From CAYNHF01 sp964397045 (GTDB taxonomy: Bacteria > Actinomycetota > Acidimicrobiia > Spongiisociales > UBA5794): a stretch of 64,000 nucleotides of DNA. A model generated the notes under the pieces. It made no database searches. It worked only from the letters and a program-made list of their open reading frames with translations, and had not been told where the DNA came from. The stretch spans positions 1-64,000 of the forward strand of contig CAYNHF010000028.1 in the NCBI GenBank assembly GCA_964397045.1. The letters run 5' to 3'. Below, piece after piece: positions 8,045-16,157 of the stretch. Each line of letters starts with the position of its first letter. Position 1 is the first letter of the stretch. The translations under genes were made by a program, and so were the position numbers.

Positions 8045-8911
8045 CTACGACTGCTCTTCGATCCAGTCCAGGAATGCCTGTGCCGAAACCGATCCGTCTG
8101 CCGGTTCGCCCGACTCGACGAACCGCGCCAGCGCGGCCTTCAGTTCGGCGGAGGTCCAGGTGACCGGTTTGGGCATCGCATCACCCATCACCGCAACGGC
8201 AGCCTCGATCGAGAAGCGCCCGGCGGTCACCTCTCGGCCGACCACCACACCGCCGAGCCGCTTCCCATCGACCTCGAGGCGCAGGAGCGTCTGCAGATCG
8301 TCGAGATCACGCACCCCTCCGGCGGCGATCACAGGCTCGTCTACCAGAGATAACGCCAGGCTGAGCGCGTCGAGGTTGGGGGGTTCCGAAAGAGCATCGC
8401 GCCCTACCTCGGCAATCATGAATCCGGCTGCTCCGGCGGAAGACAGTTCGATCAGGGCTTCTTCGAGGTACCTTCCGCTGTTGGCGGTCCAACCCTGGAT
8501 CGCCAGTTCCTCGTTCTCTGCCACGTCGAGACTGACGACGATCCGGCCCGGGTGCTCGCGGCACAACTCCCACACCATCACCTGTTCGATGATCGCGGCG
8601 GTGCCCATCGCCACCCGCCACGCCCCGGCTCCCAACAGCCGCTCTACCTCGACGGCCGACCGGACTCCGCCGGCAACCTGCACCGGGATATCGACCTGCT
8701 GGATGATCTCCTGCACGAGCGGACGGTTGCGGTAATCACCGTGAGCCGCCGCGTCTAGATCCACAATGAGGAGACGGTCGACCCCCTTGGCGAGCCAACC
8801 CCTTGCTCTTTCGAGCGGATCGGCGTCGAGAGCGATGGCATCGGCGATCCTGCCTCGCGGCAGGCGAACTGCACGGCCATCGAGAATATTGACACGGGCG
8901 TAGAGATCCAT
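8045..8911 (-). CDS. hisA: HisA-like (betaalpha)8-barrel isomerase, altered catalytic residue
   Basis: 288 residues. HisA opens the aminoaldose ring of ProFAR in histidine synthesis. The two half-barrels with phosphate loops are visible (VAGGVRS and AAGGVRD), as are IVDLDAAAHGD and VVSLDV, which carries the second catalytic Asp. The first catalytic Asp, usually in an AIDLxDGK-type motif at the end of strand 1, is Asn here (ARVNILDGRAVRLPRG). No other his gene is nearby. It may be a true HisA of this lineage or a paralogue with another role. ATG at 8911 was chosen over longer frames because a leaderless -10 sits 6 nt upstream and because the barrel starts at once. Confidence 0.75.
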   Translation of the reverse strand: MDLYARVNILDGRAVRLPRGRIADAIALDADPLERARGWLAKGVDRLLIVDLDAAAHGDYRNRPLVQEIIQQVDIPVQVAGGVRSAVEVERLLGAGAWRVAMGTAAIIEQVMVWELCREHPGRIVVSLDVAENEELAIQGWTANSGRYLEEALIELSSAGAAGFMIAEVGRDALSEPPNLDALSLALSLVDEPVIAAGGVRDLDDLQTLLRLEVDGKRLGGVVVGREVTAGRFSIEAAVAVMGDAMPKPVTWTSAELKAALARFVESGEPADGSVSAQAFLDWIEEQS

Positions 8912-8917
8912 ACACCG

Positions 8918-8923
8918 ATCGTA
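8918..8923 (-). promoter_or_regulatory. Leaderless -10 box for the hisA-like gene
   Basis: On the minus strand TACGAT stands 6 nt before the ATG at 8911; no ribosome site is present. Confidence 0.6.
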
Positions 8924-9005
8924 CTGCTTGAAGGCCCTGCTCGGGCCCGGGGCGGTCATCACCACCGAGTAGACGACCCAGGCGGCCGAGACGAGACTGC
9001 GATTC

Positions 9006-9992
9006 ATGAAGCCCTACTCGGAGCTCACCACCCAGGGCCGGGCCGGCCGAGCGCGGCAACTCGTCGACCTTGCGTTGCCTGCCTACGGCCTGGAAGGCAG
9101 CCGAATCCGCTTCCTCGCTGCCGACTGGAACTTCCAGTTCCGCATCGACACACCGAACGGCAAGCGATATGCAATGCGGGTGGGGGATCCGGCCGAACAC
9201 CCGGCGCCGCACACCTTGACCGAGGTCGAGTGGCTGCTCGAACTGGGCCGTGCCACCGATCTCAACCTCGTCCAGCCGGTCTCACGCCGCGACGGGTCAT
9301 ACCTGACCACCCTCGAAGTCGAAGGAATCCCAGGCCCGCGCTCTCTCGTGCTCTTCACCTGGGTACCCGGAGTGCCGCTGGAAACCCAGCTTTCCGTGGA
9401 GGCCTACAGCCGCTTCGGAGCCGCGGAAGCCGTCCTGCATCAGCACCTCAACCGGCCGCCGGCACGCAGGGACCTCATGGCTTGGGACCGCGTCTACTAC
9501 TGGCCGGAGGAACTCGTGATCTATGACGAGGACAAGGCGGCCCTGTTCCCACCACGGCGCATGAAAGTGATTCGCGAGACCGAGCGGCTGGTCGCCGCTG
9601 AACTCCAAACGCTCGCCGGAGGACCCACCCCACCCCGGCTGATTCACGGGGATCTCCATTACTGGAACGCCCACATCCATCGATCCGACATCTGGTTATT
9701 CGACTTCGAGGATGTCATGGCCGGATATCCGGTGCAGGACATCTCGATCACCCTCTTCTACGGCAGAGACCGCGACGACTACCCCCAGCTGTTCGAGAGT
9801 TTCCGCTCCGGATATGAATCGGTGGCCCCATGGCCGGCCCGAAACAATCGGCAGCTCTTCACGCTCATGGCGGGAAGAACCCTCACCTTCATGAACTACA
9901 TGGCGCTCAATGACTCTGATCCCGAACCGTTTCTGACCAAGACAACCACCCGTCTGGAAAGATTCCTCAGCGGTTCGCCGATCGTTCCATAG
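9006..9992 (+). CDS. APH/choline-kinase family phosphotransferase
   Basis: 328 residues with a protein-kinase-like fold. HGDLHYWN near residue 214 is the Brenner catalytic loop (Asp base, Asn metal ligand) and DFED near 232 is the DFG-equivalent metal motif. The N-lobe includes RYAMRVGDP with the likely ATP-binding segment. Similar proteins phosphorylate small alcohols, amino acids such as homoserine, or proteins (SrkA type); the substrate here cannot be read from the sequence. There is no reason to assume antibiotic resistance. Divergent from the hisA-like gene and convergent with the M13 peptidase, ending 6 nt from it. Confidence 0.8.
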   Translation: MKPYSELTTQGRAGRARQLVDLALPAYGLEGSRIRFLAADWNFQFRIDTPNGKRYAMRVGDPAEHPAPHTLTEVEWLLELGRATDLNLVQPVSRRDGSYLTTLEVEGIPGPRSLVLFTWVPGVPLETQLSVEAYSRFGAAEAVLHQHLNRPPARRDLMAWDRVYYWPEELVIYDEDKAALFPPRRMKVIRETERLVAAELQTLAGGPTPPRLIHGDLHYWNAHIHRSDIWLFDFEDVMAGYPVQDISITLFYGRDRDDYPQLFESFRSGYESVAPWPARNNRQLFTLMAGRTLTFMNYMALNDSDPEPFLTKTTTRLERFLSGSPIVP

Positions 9993-9998
9993 CCGCGA

Positions 9999-11963
9999 TC
10001 ACCAGATGGCGACAATGTCACCGTCCTCACGCAGCATCGTCTCCCCCGATCCCGGAGGAAACGCCTGCCGGAACGGGGCGAAGTTGCTGAGCGGTCCATT
10101 GCAGCGGAAATGGGATGGGGAGTGCGGGTCGGTCTGCACGAGGAGTCGCAACCGCTCTTCGGTGTAATTCTGGCGCCACACGGTGGCGTACGCGAGGAAG
10201 AAACGTTGCTGAGGGGTGAGACCGTCGATCTCCTCGCCTGCCTGCCCATCGAGCGCTGCGCCGAGAGCCGCGTAGGAGATTGTCACCCCGCCCAGGTCTG
10301 CGATGTTCTCTCCCAGCGTGAGTTGGCCGTTGACGTTGAGGTCGGCCGCAACCGGGTAGTCGTCGAACTGGTCGACTACCACCTGGGCCCGTGCTTCGAA
10401 TTCGTCGCGGTCCTCTTCGGCCCACCAGTTGCGCAGATGCCCGGTGGAGTCGAATCGGCTTCCCTGGTCGTCGAACCCGTGGGTGATCTCATGGCCAATG
10501 ACGGCGCCGATGCTTCCGTAGTTCACGGCGTCATCCCCGTCTGGATAGAAGAACGGCGGTTGCAGGATCCCAGCAGGGAACACAATCTCGTTGCGCAGCG
10601 GGTGGTAGTACGCGTTGACGACGTGTGGCGCCATCGCCCACTCCTTCTCATCCACCGGCTCGCCCAGCTTCTTCAGTTTTCGATCGAACTCGAAGGCGGC
10701 CGCTCGTACCCGGTTGGCCACATACGGGCCTCGGTTCACTACCAGCCCCGTGTAGTCCCGCCACTCGTCCGGGTAGCCGATCTTGTAGGTGAAGCCCGCC
10801 AACTTCTCGAGCGCTTGCTCCTTGGTGGTTTCGCCCATCCAGGAGAGCGAACGAATCGACTCCCCCATCGCCACCAGGAGACCATCCACCAGTTCCTCAC
10901 AGCGGGCTTTCGCATCCGGGCTGAAAGCCGCAGCAACGTAGAGTTGGGCCACCTGCTCCCCGATGTCGGATCCGGCCGCGGCCAATACTCGCTTCCAACG
11001 GTCCTTCTGCTCCTGCTGACCTCCCAGGACCGTTCCGTAGAACCGGAAGCCCTCCTCTTCGAAGGCCGCGGGAAGCGCAGACGCAGTCGCCCGAACCAGG
11101 TGCCACCGCAGGTAAGCACGAACAGTTGCCGCGGGAGCCACCGTCAACAGCGAGTCGAGCGCAGCGAAGAACCGCGGATTGTCGATGTTGACCTGCGCCG
11201 GCGTTGCACCAAGTTCGGAGAGATACAGGTCAAGTCGCAGGTCGGGAGTCAGCTCGGCAAGCTCTTCCATGGTGTGCTTGTTGGTAGTCAATTCGACATC
11301 GCGCAACTGAGTTGCGGTGAGTGAAGGCGAGGCCAGCGACGTCTCAAACCCAACGATGGTGGCCGCGTCTCGAGCCGCCTGATCCGCGACCACCCCCAGA
11401 TTCACGAGCTGCGCGGCGATGTGCTCCTCGTACTGCTCGCGCAACTCCACCGACTGTTCGTCATCACGCAGGTAGTAGTCCCGCTCCGGCAGCCCGAGGC
11501 CGCCCTGACCGACATACAGCAGATTCGCCACACTGTCCTCGAAATCAGGCGCCACGTAGGCGCCGAACAGCACCGAGATGCCGTTCCGGTGCAGGATCGG
11601 CAGCGCATTCTGGATCCCATCAAGGCCCTCGACGGCATCGATGGCATCCAGCAGTGGCTGGAGCGGTGCCAGTCCCGCCGTCGCGATCCCCGCAGTGTCC
11701 ATGCCGGAGGCGTAGTAGTCGCCCACCATTCCCTCCGGGCTGTCAGCCGGAGCGTCGCCGGCGGCCGCTGCCTCCTCGAGGAGCCCGTGGAGGAGATCCT
11801 CGTTGCGAGTCAGCACTTCGTGGAAGGCGCCCCACGCCCCGTATTCGGGAGGGACCGGGTTGCCGTCGAGCCAGCCGCCGTTGGCGTACCGGTAGAAGTC
11901 TTCAGTCGGTTCCATCTTCAGGTCCATGAGTGCCGCGTCGAGCGGCGCAGTCGTATCAGGCAT
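9999..11963 (-). CDS. pepO: M13 family zinc metallopeptidase (PepO/neprilysin-like)
   Basis: 654 residues, full length for M13. The zinc site is complete: HEITHGFDDQG near residue 490 (HExxH) and ENIADLGG near 550 (third ligand Glu and conserved Asp). NAYYHP and PAGILQPPFF are the substrate-binding Asn block and the family-specific motif before the zinc site. There is no signal peptide or membrane anchor, so it should be a cytoplasmic oligopeptidase, unlike the secreted or membrane-bound mammalian members. The N-terminus (EDFYRYANGGWL) is standard for the family. Confidence 0.93.
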   Translation of the reverse strand: MPDTTAPLDAALMDLKMEPTEDFYRYANGGWLDGNPVPPEYGAWGAFHEVLTRNEDLLHGLLEEAAAAGDAPADSPEGMVGDYYASGMDTAGIATAGLAPLQPLLDAIDAVEGLDGIQNALPILHRNGISVLFGAYVAPDFEDSVANLLYVGQGGLGLPERDYYLRDDEQSVELREQYEEHIAAQLVNLGVVADQAARDAATIVGFETSLASPSLTATQLRDVELTTNKHTMEELAELTPDLRLDLYLSELGATPAQVNIDNPRFFAALDSLLTVAPAATVRAYLRWHLVRATASALPAAFEEEGFRFYGTVLGGQQEQKDRWKRVLAAAGSDIGEQVAQLYVAAAFSPDAKARCEELVDGLLVAMGESIRSLSWMGETTKEQALEKLAGFTYKIGYPDEWRDYTGLVVNRGPYVANRVRAAAFEFDRKLKKLGEPVDEKEWAMAPHVVNAYYHPLRNEIVFPAGILQPPFFYPDGDDAVNYGSIGAVIGHEITHGFDDQGSRFDSTGHLRNWWAEEDRDEFEARAQVVVDQFDDYPVAADLNVNGQLTLGENIADLGGVTISYAALGAALDGQAGEEIDGLTPQQRFFLAYATVWRQNYTEERLRLLVQTDPHSPSHFRCNGPLSNFAPFRQAFPPGSGETMLREDGDIVAIW

Positions 11964-11969
11964 GACCGC

Positions 11970-11975
11970 ACGCTA
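11970..11975 (-). promoter_or_regulatory. Leaderless -10 box for the M13 peptidase gene
   Basis: TAGCGT on the minus strand, 6 nt before the ATG at 11963. Confidence 0.6.
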
Positions 11976-12020
11976 CAACGTGCCGGGCTATCTGGGGTCA
12001 CCGCAGGTGGCCCGACCCGG

Positions 12021-12026
12021 TACGCT
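12021..12026 (+). promoter_or_regulatory. Leaderless -10 box for the aminotransferase gene
   Basis: TACGCT lies 7 nt before the ATG at 12034, favouring that start over the ATG at 11962, which overlaps the divergent M13 start codon. Confidence 0.55.
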
Positions 12027-12033
12027 TCCGGCC

Positions 12034-13188
12034 ATGGCAATGGCGCGACGACTCCAGCCCTTCGGTGAAACCGTGTTCGCCGAAATCACCAGGATGGCAG
12101 ACGATCACAATGCGATCGACCTCGGGCAGGGGTATCCCAATTTCGATGGCCCGGAGTTTGCCAAGCTCGCCGCAGTGGATGCCATCGAGGCGGGGCACGG
12201 CCAGTACGCCCGCAGTTCCGGCCTGTTGCCCCTCGTGACGACCCTGGCAGCCAACTGGACGAAACGCACCGGCCTGGCTGTCGACCCCATCACCGAGGTG
12301 ACCGTCACCTCCGGCTGCACCGAAGCACTGGCAGCCACATTCCTCGGTCTGTTCGACCCGGGGGACGAAGTAGTCCTCATCGAGCCAACCTACGATGCAT
12401 ATGTGGTCGATGCAGCCCTGGCGGGAGCGGTGCCCCGCTACGTGACCCTCCGCCCTCCCGCCTTCGCCGTGGACCCGGACCAGATCCAGGGTGCAATCAC
12501 CTCTCGCACCAGAGCCATCGTCGTCAACACACCACACAACCCGATCGGCAGGGTCTACACCCACGAGGAACTCGCCGGCATCGCGGCGCTCGCTATCGAG
12601 CACGACCTCATCGTGATCGCAGACGAGGTGTACGAACACATGGTCTACGACGGAGCGCACATCTCGATCGCCACCCTGCCCGGCATGTGGGAACGCACCA
12701 TCACGCTTTCGTCGTTCGGCAAGACTTTCTCACTGACCGGCTGGAAGATTGGCTGGGCTATTGCCCCGGAACACCTGACCGCAGGGATCAGAGCGGCCCA
12801 CCAGTACATCGCCTTCGCCAGCGCTACTCCCCTCCAGCACGGGGTGATGGTCGCGCTGCAAGCAGGCCCGGAGTACTACGAGGCGCTGGAGCGGGCGTAT
12901 CGGGAGCGACGCGACCTACTGGCAGCCGGACTGACCGCCGTCGGCTTCGAGGTCTTCGTGCCGGAGGGCACCTACTTCCTGCTTGCCGATCACACCCCGT
13001 TCGGCTTCGCGGACGACGTCGCGTTTGTTCGCCACCTCATCCGCGATGCCGGAGTGGCCGCCATTCCGCCTTCGGCCTTCTACCACCGTAAGGTAGACGG
13101 TGCCACTTTCGTCCGGTTCGCCTTCTGCAAAGACCTCGACACCCTGGCCTTGGCGCTCGATCGATTGAGCGCGCTGCCGGCTCCCTGA
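12034..13188 (+). CDS. Class I/II aminotransferase (kynurenine/methionine aminotransferase-like)
   Basis: 384 residues, fold-type I PLP enzyme. It opens RRLQPFGETVFAEI, a hallmark of the kynurenine aminotransferase/YbdL branch. The PLP lysine is in SSFGKTFSLTGWKIGW (about residue 230), with NTPHNPIGRV (Asn that touches the PLP ring) and ADEVYEHMVYD upstream. A C-terminal VRFAFCKD includes the carboxylate-binding Arg. It likely transaminates methionine, glutamine or aromatic amino acids using 2-oxo acids; the exact substrate is unresolved. Convergent with the next gene, 9 nt apart. Confidence 0.88.
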   Translation: MAMARRLQPFGETVFAEITRMADDHNAIDLGQGYPNFDGPEFAKLAAVDAIEAGHGQYARSSGLLPLVTTLAANWTKRTGLAVDPITEVTVTSGCTEALAATFLGLFDPGDEVVLIEPTYDAYVVDAALAGAVPRYVTLRPPAFAVDPDQIQGAITSRTRAIVVNTPHNPIGRVYTHEELAGIAALAIEHDLIVIADEVYEHMVYDGAHISIATLPGMWERTITLSSFGKTFSLTGWKIGWAIAPEHLTAGIRAAHQYIAFASATPLQHGVMVALQAGPEYYEALERAYRERRDLLAAGLTAVGFEVFVPEGTYFLLADHTPFGFADDVAFVRHLIRDAGVAAIPPSAFYHRKVDGATFVRFAFCKDLDTLALALDRLSALPAP

Positions 13189-13197
13189 CGAAAGTCT

Positions 13198-13935
13198 TCA
13201 ATTCGCCGCTGGGAGTGCTTCGACCACTGCGAGCGTTGCGTCGATGATCAGCTGTTGTTGTTGTGAGCGCGAGATGGTCGCGGGGTTGTCGCCTCGCTGG
13301 CTGCCGTACCAACCGAACTGCGCATGATTACCGCCGCCGATGGCGACGAACCTCGTGTCTGCGGGCAGACGATCTCGTGAGGCCTCGATTTCGTCGATGC
13401 TGGTGAGTCCATCCCGTGTGCCAAACACCGAGGTCGTCACGCCGGGCCAGGTTCTCAGATCGACTGAGTTTTCCGGATACGCCGCCCAAAGCACCAAACC
13501 TCCGACGTCCTGCGGATGCTTTGACACATACCGGGCCGCCATGCTGCCGCCGAGTGAATGTCCTGCAATCACCCACCGACTGATCTCACGGTGGTCCGAG
13601 ATGACGGATTCGGCACGCTCGGAACCCAGCACCGCGAGGTTCAGCGGCATCTCGACGATGACCACCAACAACCCCGCTTCCGCAAAGGCACGCCCCGCCG
13701 GGGCGTACGAGCGGGGATCCACGAAACCGCCGGGATAGATGATTACACCGGTGTCGGCAGTTTGGGTCGGAGTGAATACGACATGGCTGATCTGCTCGAC
13801 GACCACCGAATCACCTGACTCGAGTGCAGGCTGCACAACCGGCATGGGGCCTTGCGTGAGGATTACGGGCAACAGAAACAGCAGTGACATCACCACGAGG
13901 ACCACTGCCGCTCCGATGCGAATGGCCAGTCTCAC
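13198..13935 (-). CDS. Membrane-anchored alpha/beta hydrolase
   Basis: 245 residues. GTG start with GGGAGGT about 10 nt upstream. One N-terminal membrane segment (residues 4-26, VVLVVMSLLFLLPVIL) is followed by an extracytoplasmic hydrolase domain. VIAGHSLGG holds the nucleophile Ser; the downstream GTRDGLTS could carry the acid and IGGGNHAQFGWYG the His. The arrangement matches the dienelactone-hydrolase-like Abhydrolase_5 group. Substrate unknown. A longer frame to 14046 has no ribosome site. Confidence 0.78.
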   Translation of the reverse strand: MRLAIRIGAAVVLVVMSLLFLLPVILTQGPMPVVQPALESGDSVVVEQISHVVFTPTQTADTGVIIYPGGFVDPRSYAPAGRAFAEAGLLVVIVEMPLNLAVLGSERAESVISDHREISRWVIAGHSLGGSMAARYVSKHPQDVGGLVLWAAYPENSVDLRTWPGVTTSVFGTRDGLTSIDEIEASRDRLPADTRFVAIGGGNHAQFGWYGSQRGDNPATISRSQQQQLIIDATLAVVEALPAAN

Positions 13936-14151
13936 GACTTTGCGACCTCCCGGGATGTATGCGGGTGCGTTGCCGCCGGATTGAATCGACGCAACGCTAA
14001 CGGCCTCTGGGTACGTGAAAAGCCACACGCAGAGGATTCGGCCCACGACCGGAGTCCTACTTCGGGGAAGCCGGCATTGCCGGTGCCTGCCGCGAGATGT
14101 CGTTTCGCGTGGGCGTCTTCACCGGCGATGCAGGGGACTCTGACTGGATTG

Positions 14152-15333
14152 CTAACTCAACTCGGACCGCAACGCCGCCCCGAGGCGCTCATACTGAGCC
14201 AGGTCGTTGTACAGCTGAGCTGAGATCCGCACCACCCGGTGCGGCCACCCTGGCCACGAGACGATGGGCACCTCGATCCGATATGCGTTCCACAGCCGAT
14301 CCTGAAGTGGATCCCTCTCCGCGAGAGGGTCAGGGGTGTCCGGCAGTGCAATCGCCGCCATCGAGCCGATCACGGCGTCTGCAGGCAACGTTGTCGCCAC
14401 GATATCCTCGAGTGTGGTCACCACCGCGGCCCGACCCGCAAGCACCAGGGAGTGATTGCGGTCCCGTACCTCCTCCCATCCCCCCGGCACCATGGCAGCG
14501 AGGGTGTCGATCGCAGTCGGGACCGAAAGCAACGCCGTGGGATCATCGGTACCCACCCAGTCGAAAAGCTGCCTGTGACGAGAGCGACCGTCTTCGAACC
14601 CGGCGTAGCCGTGGCTGATGACGGCGGGCACCACCCGGTCCTGACGATCCGGACGAACGTAGAGAAACCCGGCACCCTTGGGAGCACACAGCCACTTATG
14701 GCAGTTGCCGGTGTAGTAGGCCGCACCGATCGCCTCCACATCAAGCGGCACCATGCCGGGGGCGTGGGCCCCATCCACCAGCGTGTCGACGCCACGCTCG
14801 TCGAGTCTGGCGACGATCTCACCCACCGGAAGCACCACCGCGGTGGGGCTCGTCACGTGCGAGACCAACACCAGGCGGGTCCGGTCGGTGACCGCAGCGA
14901 GGATGAGGTCGGCGGGTGTGGACCCGGCTTCCGGCACCATCGGCAGGTCGACCAGCACCACCCGTGCTCCCCATCGTCTCGCGACGAAGTCGACAGTGTT
15001 CTTGCATGCCGGATAGATGTGATCCGTAACCAGCAACTCGTCACCCTGCTCGAGTTCGAGCGAGCGCAGGACCGCGTTCACCCCCGCAGTGGCGTTCGAT
15101 ACCGGGCCGATGTCATCCACCGGTGACCCGACGAACGCACCCAGACGCTCCATGGCCAGGTCCACGAGGCTTTGGAGATCGCGTTGAAAGAACCGCACCG
15201 GCTCACGTTCCATGCGGGCCCGCTGCTCCCCCTGGTAGTCCAACACCGCAATCGGAGTCGCTCCATAGGAACCGTGGTTCAGGAAGTCGATCTCAGGATC
15301 GAGCGACCAGTCAACGGCATGAGATGAACCCAT
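14152..15333 (-). CDS. Class V aminotransferase-like PLP enzyme (isopenicillin-N epimerase-like)
   Basis: 393 residues. The N-terminal FLNHGSYGATP and the PLP-lysine block GNCHKWLCAPKGAGFLY (near residue 210) identify the fold-type I class V group often labelled isopenicillin-N epimerase or cysteine desulfurase-like. VDGAHAPGMV supplies the Asp that pairs with the PLP nitrogen. There is no cysteine-desulfurase active-site Cys loop that I can recognise and no beta-lactam gene nearby, so the real reaction is open. The start ATG at 15333 is set by a leaderless -10 exactly 6 nt upstream; the 22 in-frame codons before it look non-coding. Confidence 0.82.
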   Translation of the reverse strand: MGSSHAVDWSLDPEIDFLNHGSYGATPIAVLDYQGEQRARMEREPVRFFQRDLQSLVDLAMERLGAFVGSPVDDIGPVSNATAGVNAVLRSLELEQGDELLVTDHIYPACKNTVDFVARRWGARVVLVDLPMVPEAGSTPADLILAAVTDRTRLVLVSHVTSPTAVVLPVGEIVARLDERGVDTLVDGAHAPGMVPLDVEAIGAAYYTGNCHKWLCAPKGAGFLYVRPDRQDRVVPAVISHGYAGFEDGRSRHRQLFDWVGTDDPTALLSVPTAIDTLAAMVPGGWEEVRDRNHSLVLAGRAAVVTTLEDIVATTLPADAVIGSMAAIALPDTPDPLAERDPLQDRLWNAYRIEVPIVSWPGWPHRVVRISAQLYNDLAQYERLGAALRSELS

Positions 15334-15339
15334 CGGTGA

Positions 15340-15345
15340 AGTGTA
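15340..15345 (-). promoter_or_regulatory. Leaderless -10 box for the class V aminotransferase gene
   Basis: TACACT on the minus strand, 6 nt before the ATG at 15333. Confidence 0.6.
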
Positions 15346-15562
15346 TCGACGGGAGGGTTCCCGACGCGAATGGCGATTTGGATGCAGGCTTCGCTGCACG
15401 CGCTAACCTCCGGTGGCCGGTAGAGACGGCGACTCGCCGCAGAATCGTTGGGCATCCCGTTCGATCGAAGGTCTGAGTCTGATATCAGTCCGCCGCGGCA
15501 GGAAGAGATGCGTTCAGTGCATCCTTTCCTTCCGGGCCGGGCGTCCAACACCAGAAAGGTAC

Positions 15563-15817
15563 ATGCAGAGCATGAACATATACGTCGGCAACCTGTCGTT
15601 CCGTGCCACCGAGGCAGAGGTCGAAGGCCTCTTCAGCCCCTACGGCCAGGTGGACTCGGTTGCCCTCATCAACGATCGCGAGACCGGCCGCCCCCGCGGC
15701 TTCGGTTTCGTCGAGATGGCAAACGACGACGAGGCCCGCAAGGCGATCGAAGAACTCGACGGACAAGATGTGGGTGGCCGTCCGTTGCGTATCAACGAAG
15801 CTCGCCCTCGCAGGTAG
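15563..15817 (+). CDS. RRM-type RNA-binding protein
   Basis: 84 residues, a single RNA-recognition motif. RNP2 is NIYVGN at the start and RNP1 is RGFGFVEM about 45 residues in. Bacterial single-RRM proteins bind single-stranded RNA and are often cold-induced. The start ATG at 15563 follows GAAAGG by a few bases; ATG at 15572 is a possible alternative. The gene for IF-1 begins 6 nt after its stop, so the two are almost certainly one operon, which fits a role around translation. The 229-nt upstream gap leaves room for a long leader, but I see no clear riboswitch or cold-shock motif. Confidence 0.9.
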   Translation: MQSMNIYVGNLSFRATEAEVEGLFSPYGQVDSVALINDRETGRPRGFGFVEMANDDEARKAIEELDGQDVGGRPLRINEARPRR

Positions 15818-15823
15818 TCATAG

Positions 15824-16048
15824 ATGGCAGGTGAGGACGACTATTTCAAGGCGCAAGGCGTCGTGGTAGCCACGCTTCGCAACGCCAGCTTCAAGGTGAA
15901 ACTCGAATCGGGTCACGAACTGATCGCACGAGCGTCCGGAAAGATGCGCAAAGGTCGTCTCATCAGGATCATCCCAGGAGATCGCGTCGAGGTCGAAGTA
16001 TCGGCCTACGATCCGACCAAGGGACGAATCATCTGGCGGTATCGCTAG
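15824..16048 (+). CDS. infA: Translation initiation factor IF-1
   Basis: 74 residues, one OB-fold domain, near-standard length for IF-1. Conserved features include ATLRNASFKVKLESGHELIA, SGKMRKGRLIRIIPGDRV and the C-terminal YDPTKGRIIWRYR. IF-1 occupies the ribosomal A site during initiation. In most actinobacteria infA stands with rpmJ, rpsM and rpsK; here it follows an RRM gene instead, so this may be a second copy or a relocated gene. A terminator follows at once. Confidence 0.93.
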   Translation: MAGEDDYFKAQGVVVATLRNASFKVKLESGHELIARASGKMRKGRLIRIIPGDRVEVEVSAYDPTKGRIIWRYR

Positions 16049-16075
16049 AAAGGTCCGCTGTCAGCAATTTCGCAC

Positions 16076-16109
16076 GACGCCCCCGTCTACCGGGGGCGTC
16101 TGCGTTATT
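16076..16109 (+). terminator. Rho-independent terminator after infA
   Basis: Perfect 10-bp stem (GACGCCCCCG pairing with CGGGGGCGTC) around a 5-nt loop, 16076-16100, followed by a weak T-containing tail. It ends the RRM-infA unit before typA. Confidence 0.8.
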
Positions 16110-16157
16110 GGGCTCGCGGCGGCCTACGGATGCGGTAGGGGTACCATCTCGCGCCGC

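Noticed and set aside
9006..9992. Aminoglycoside resistance gene
   Set aside because: The APH fold is shared by many housekeeping kinases; nothing points to antibiotic substrates or mobility.
10110..11324. 404-residue plus-strand frame
   Set aside because: Antisense to the M13 peptidase gene, whose motifs are complete; typical high-GC shadow frame with Arg/His-rich composition.
14239..15126. 295-residue plus-strand frame
   Set aside because: Antisense to the class V aminotransferase-like gene; His/Arg-rich composition.
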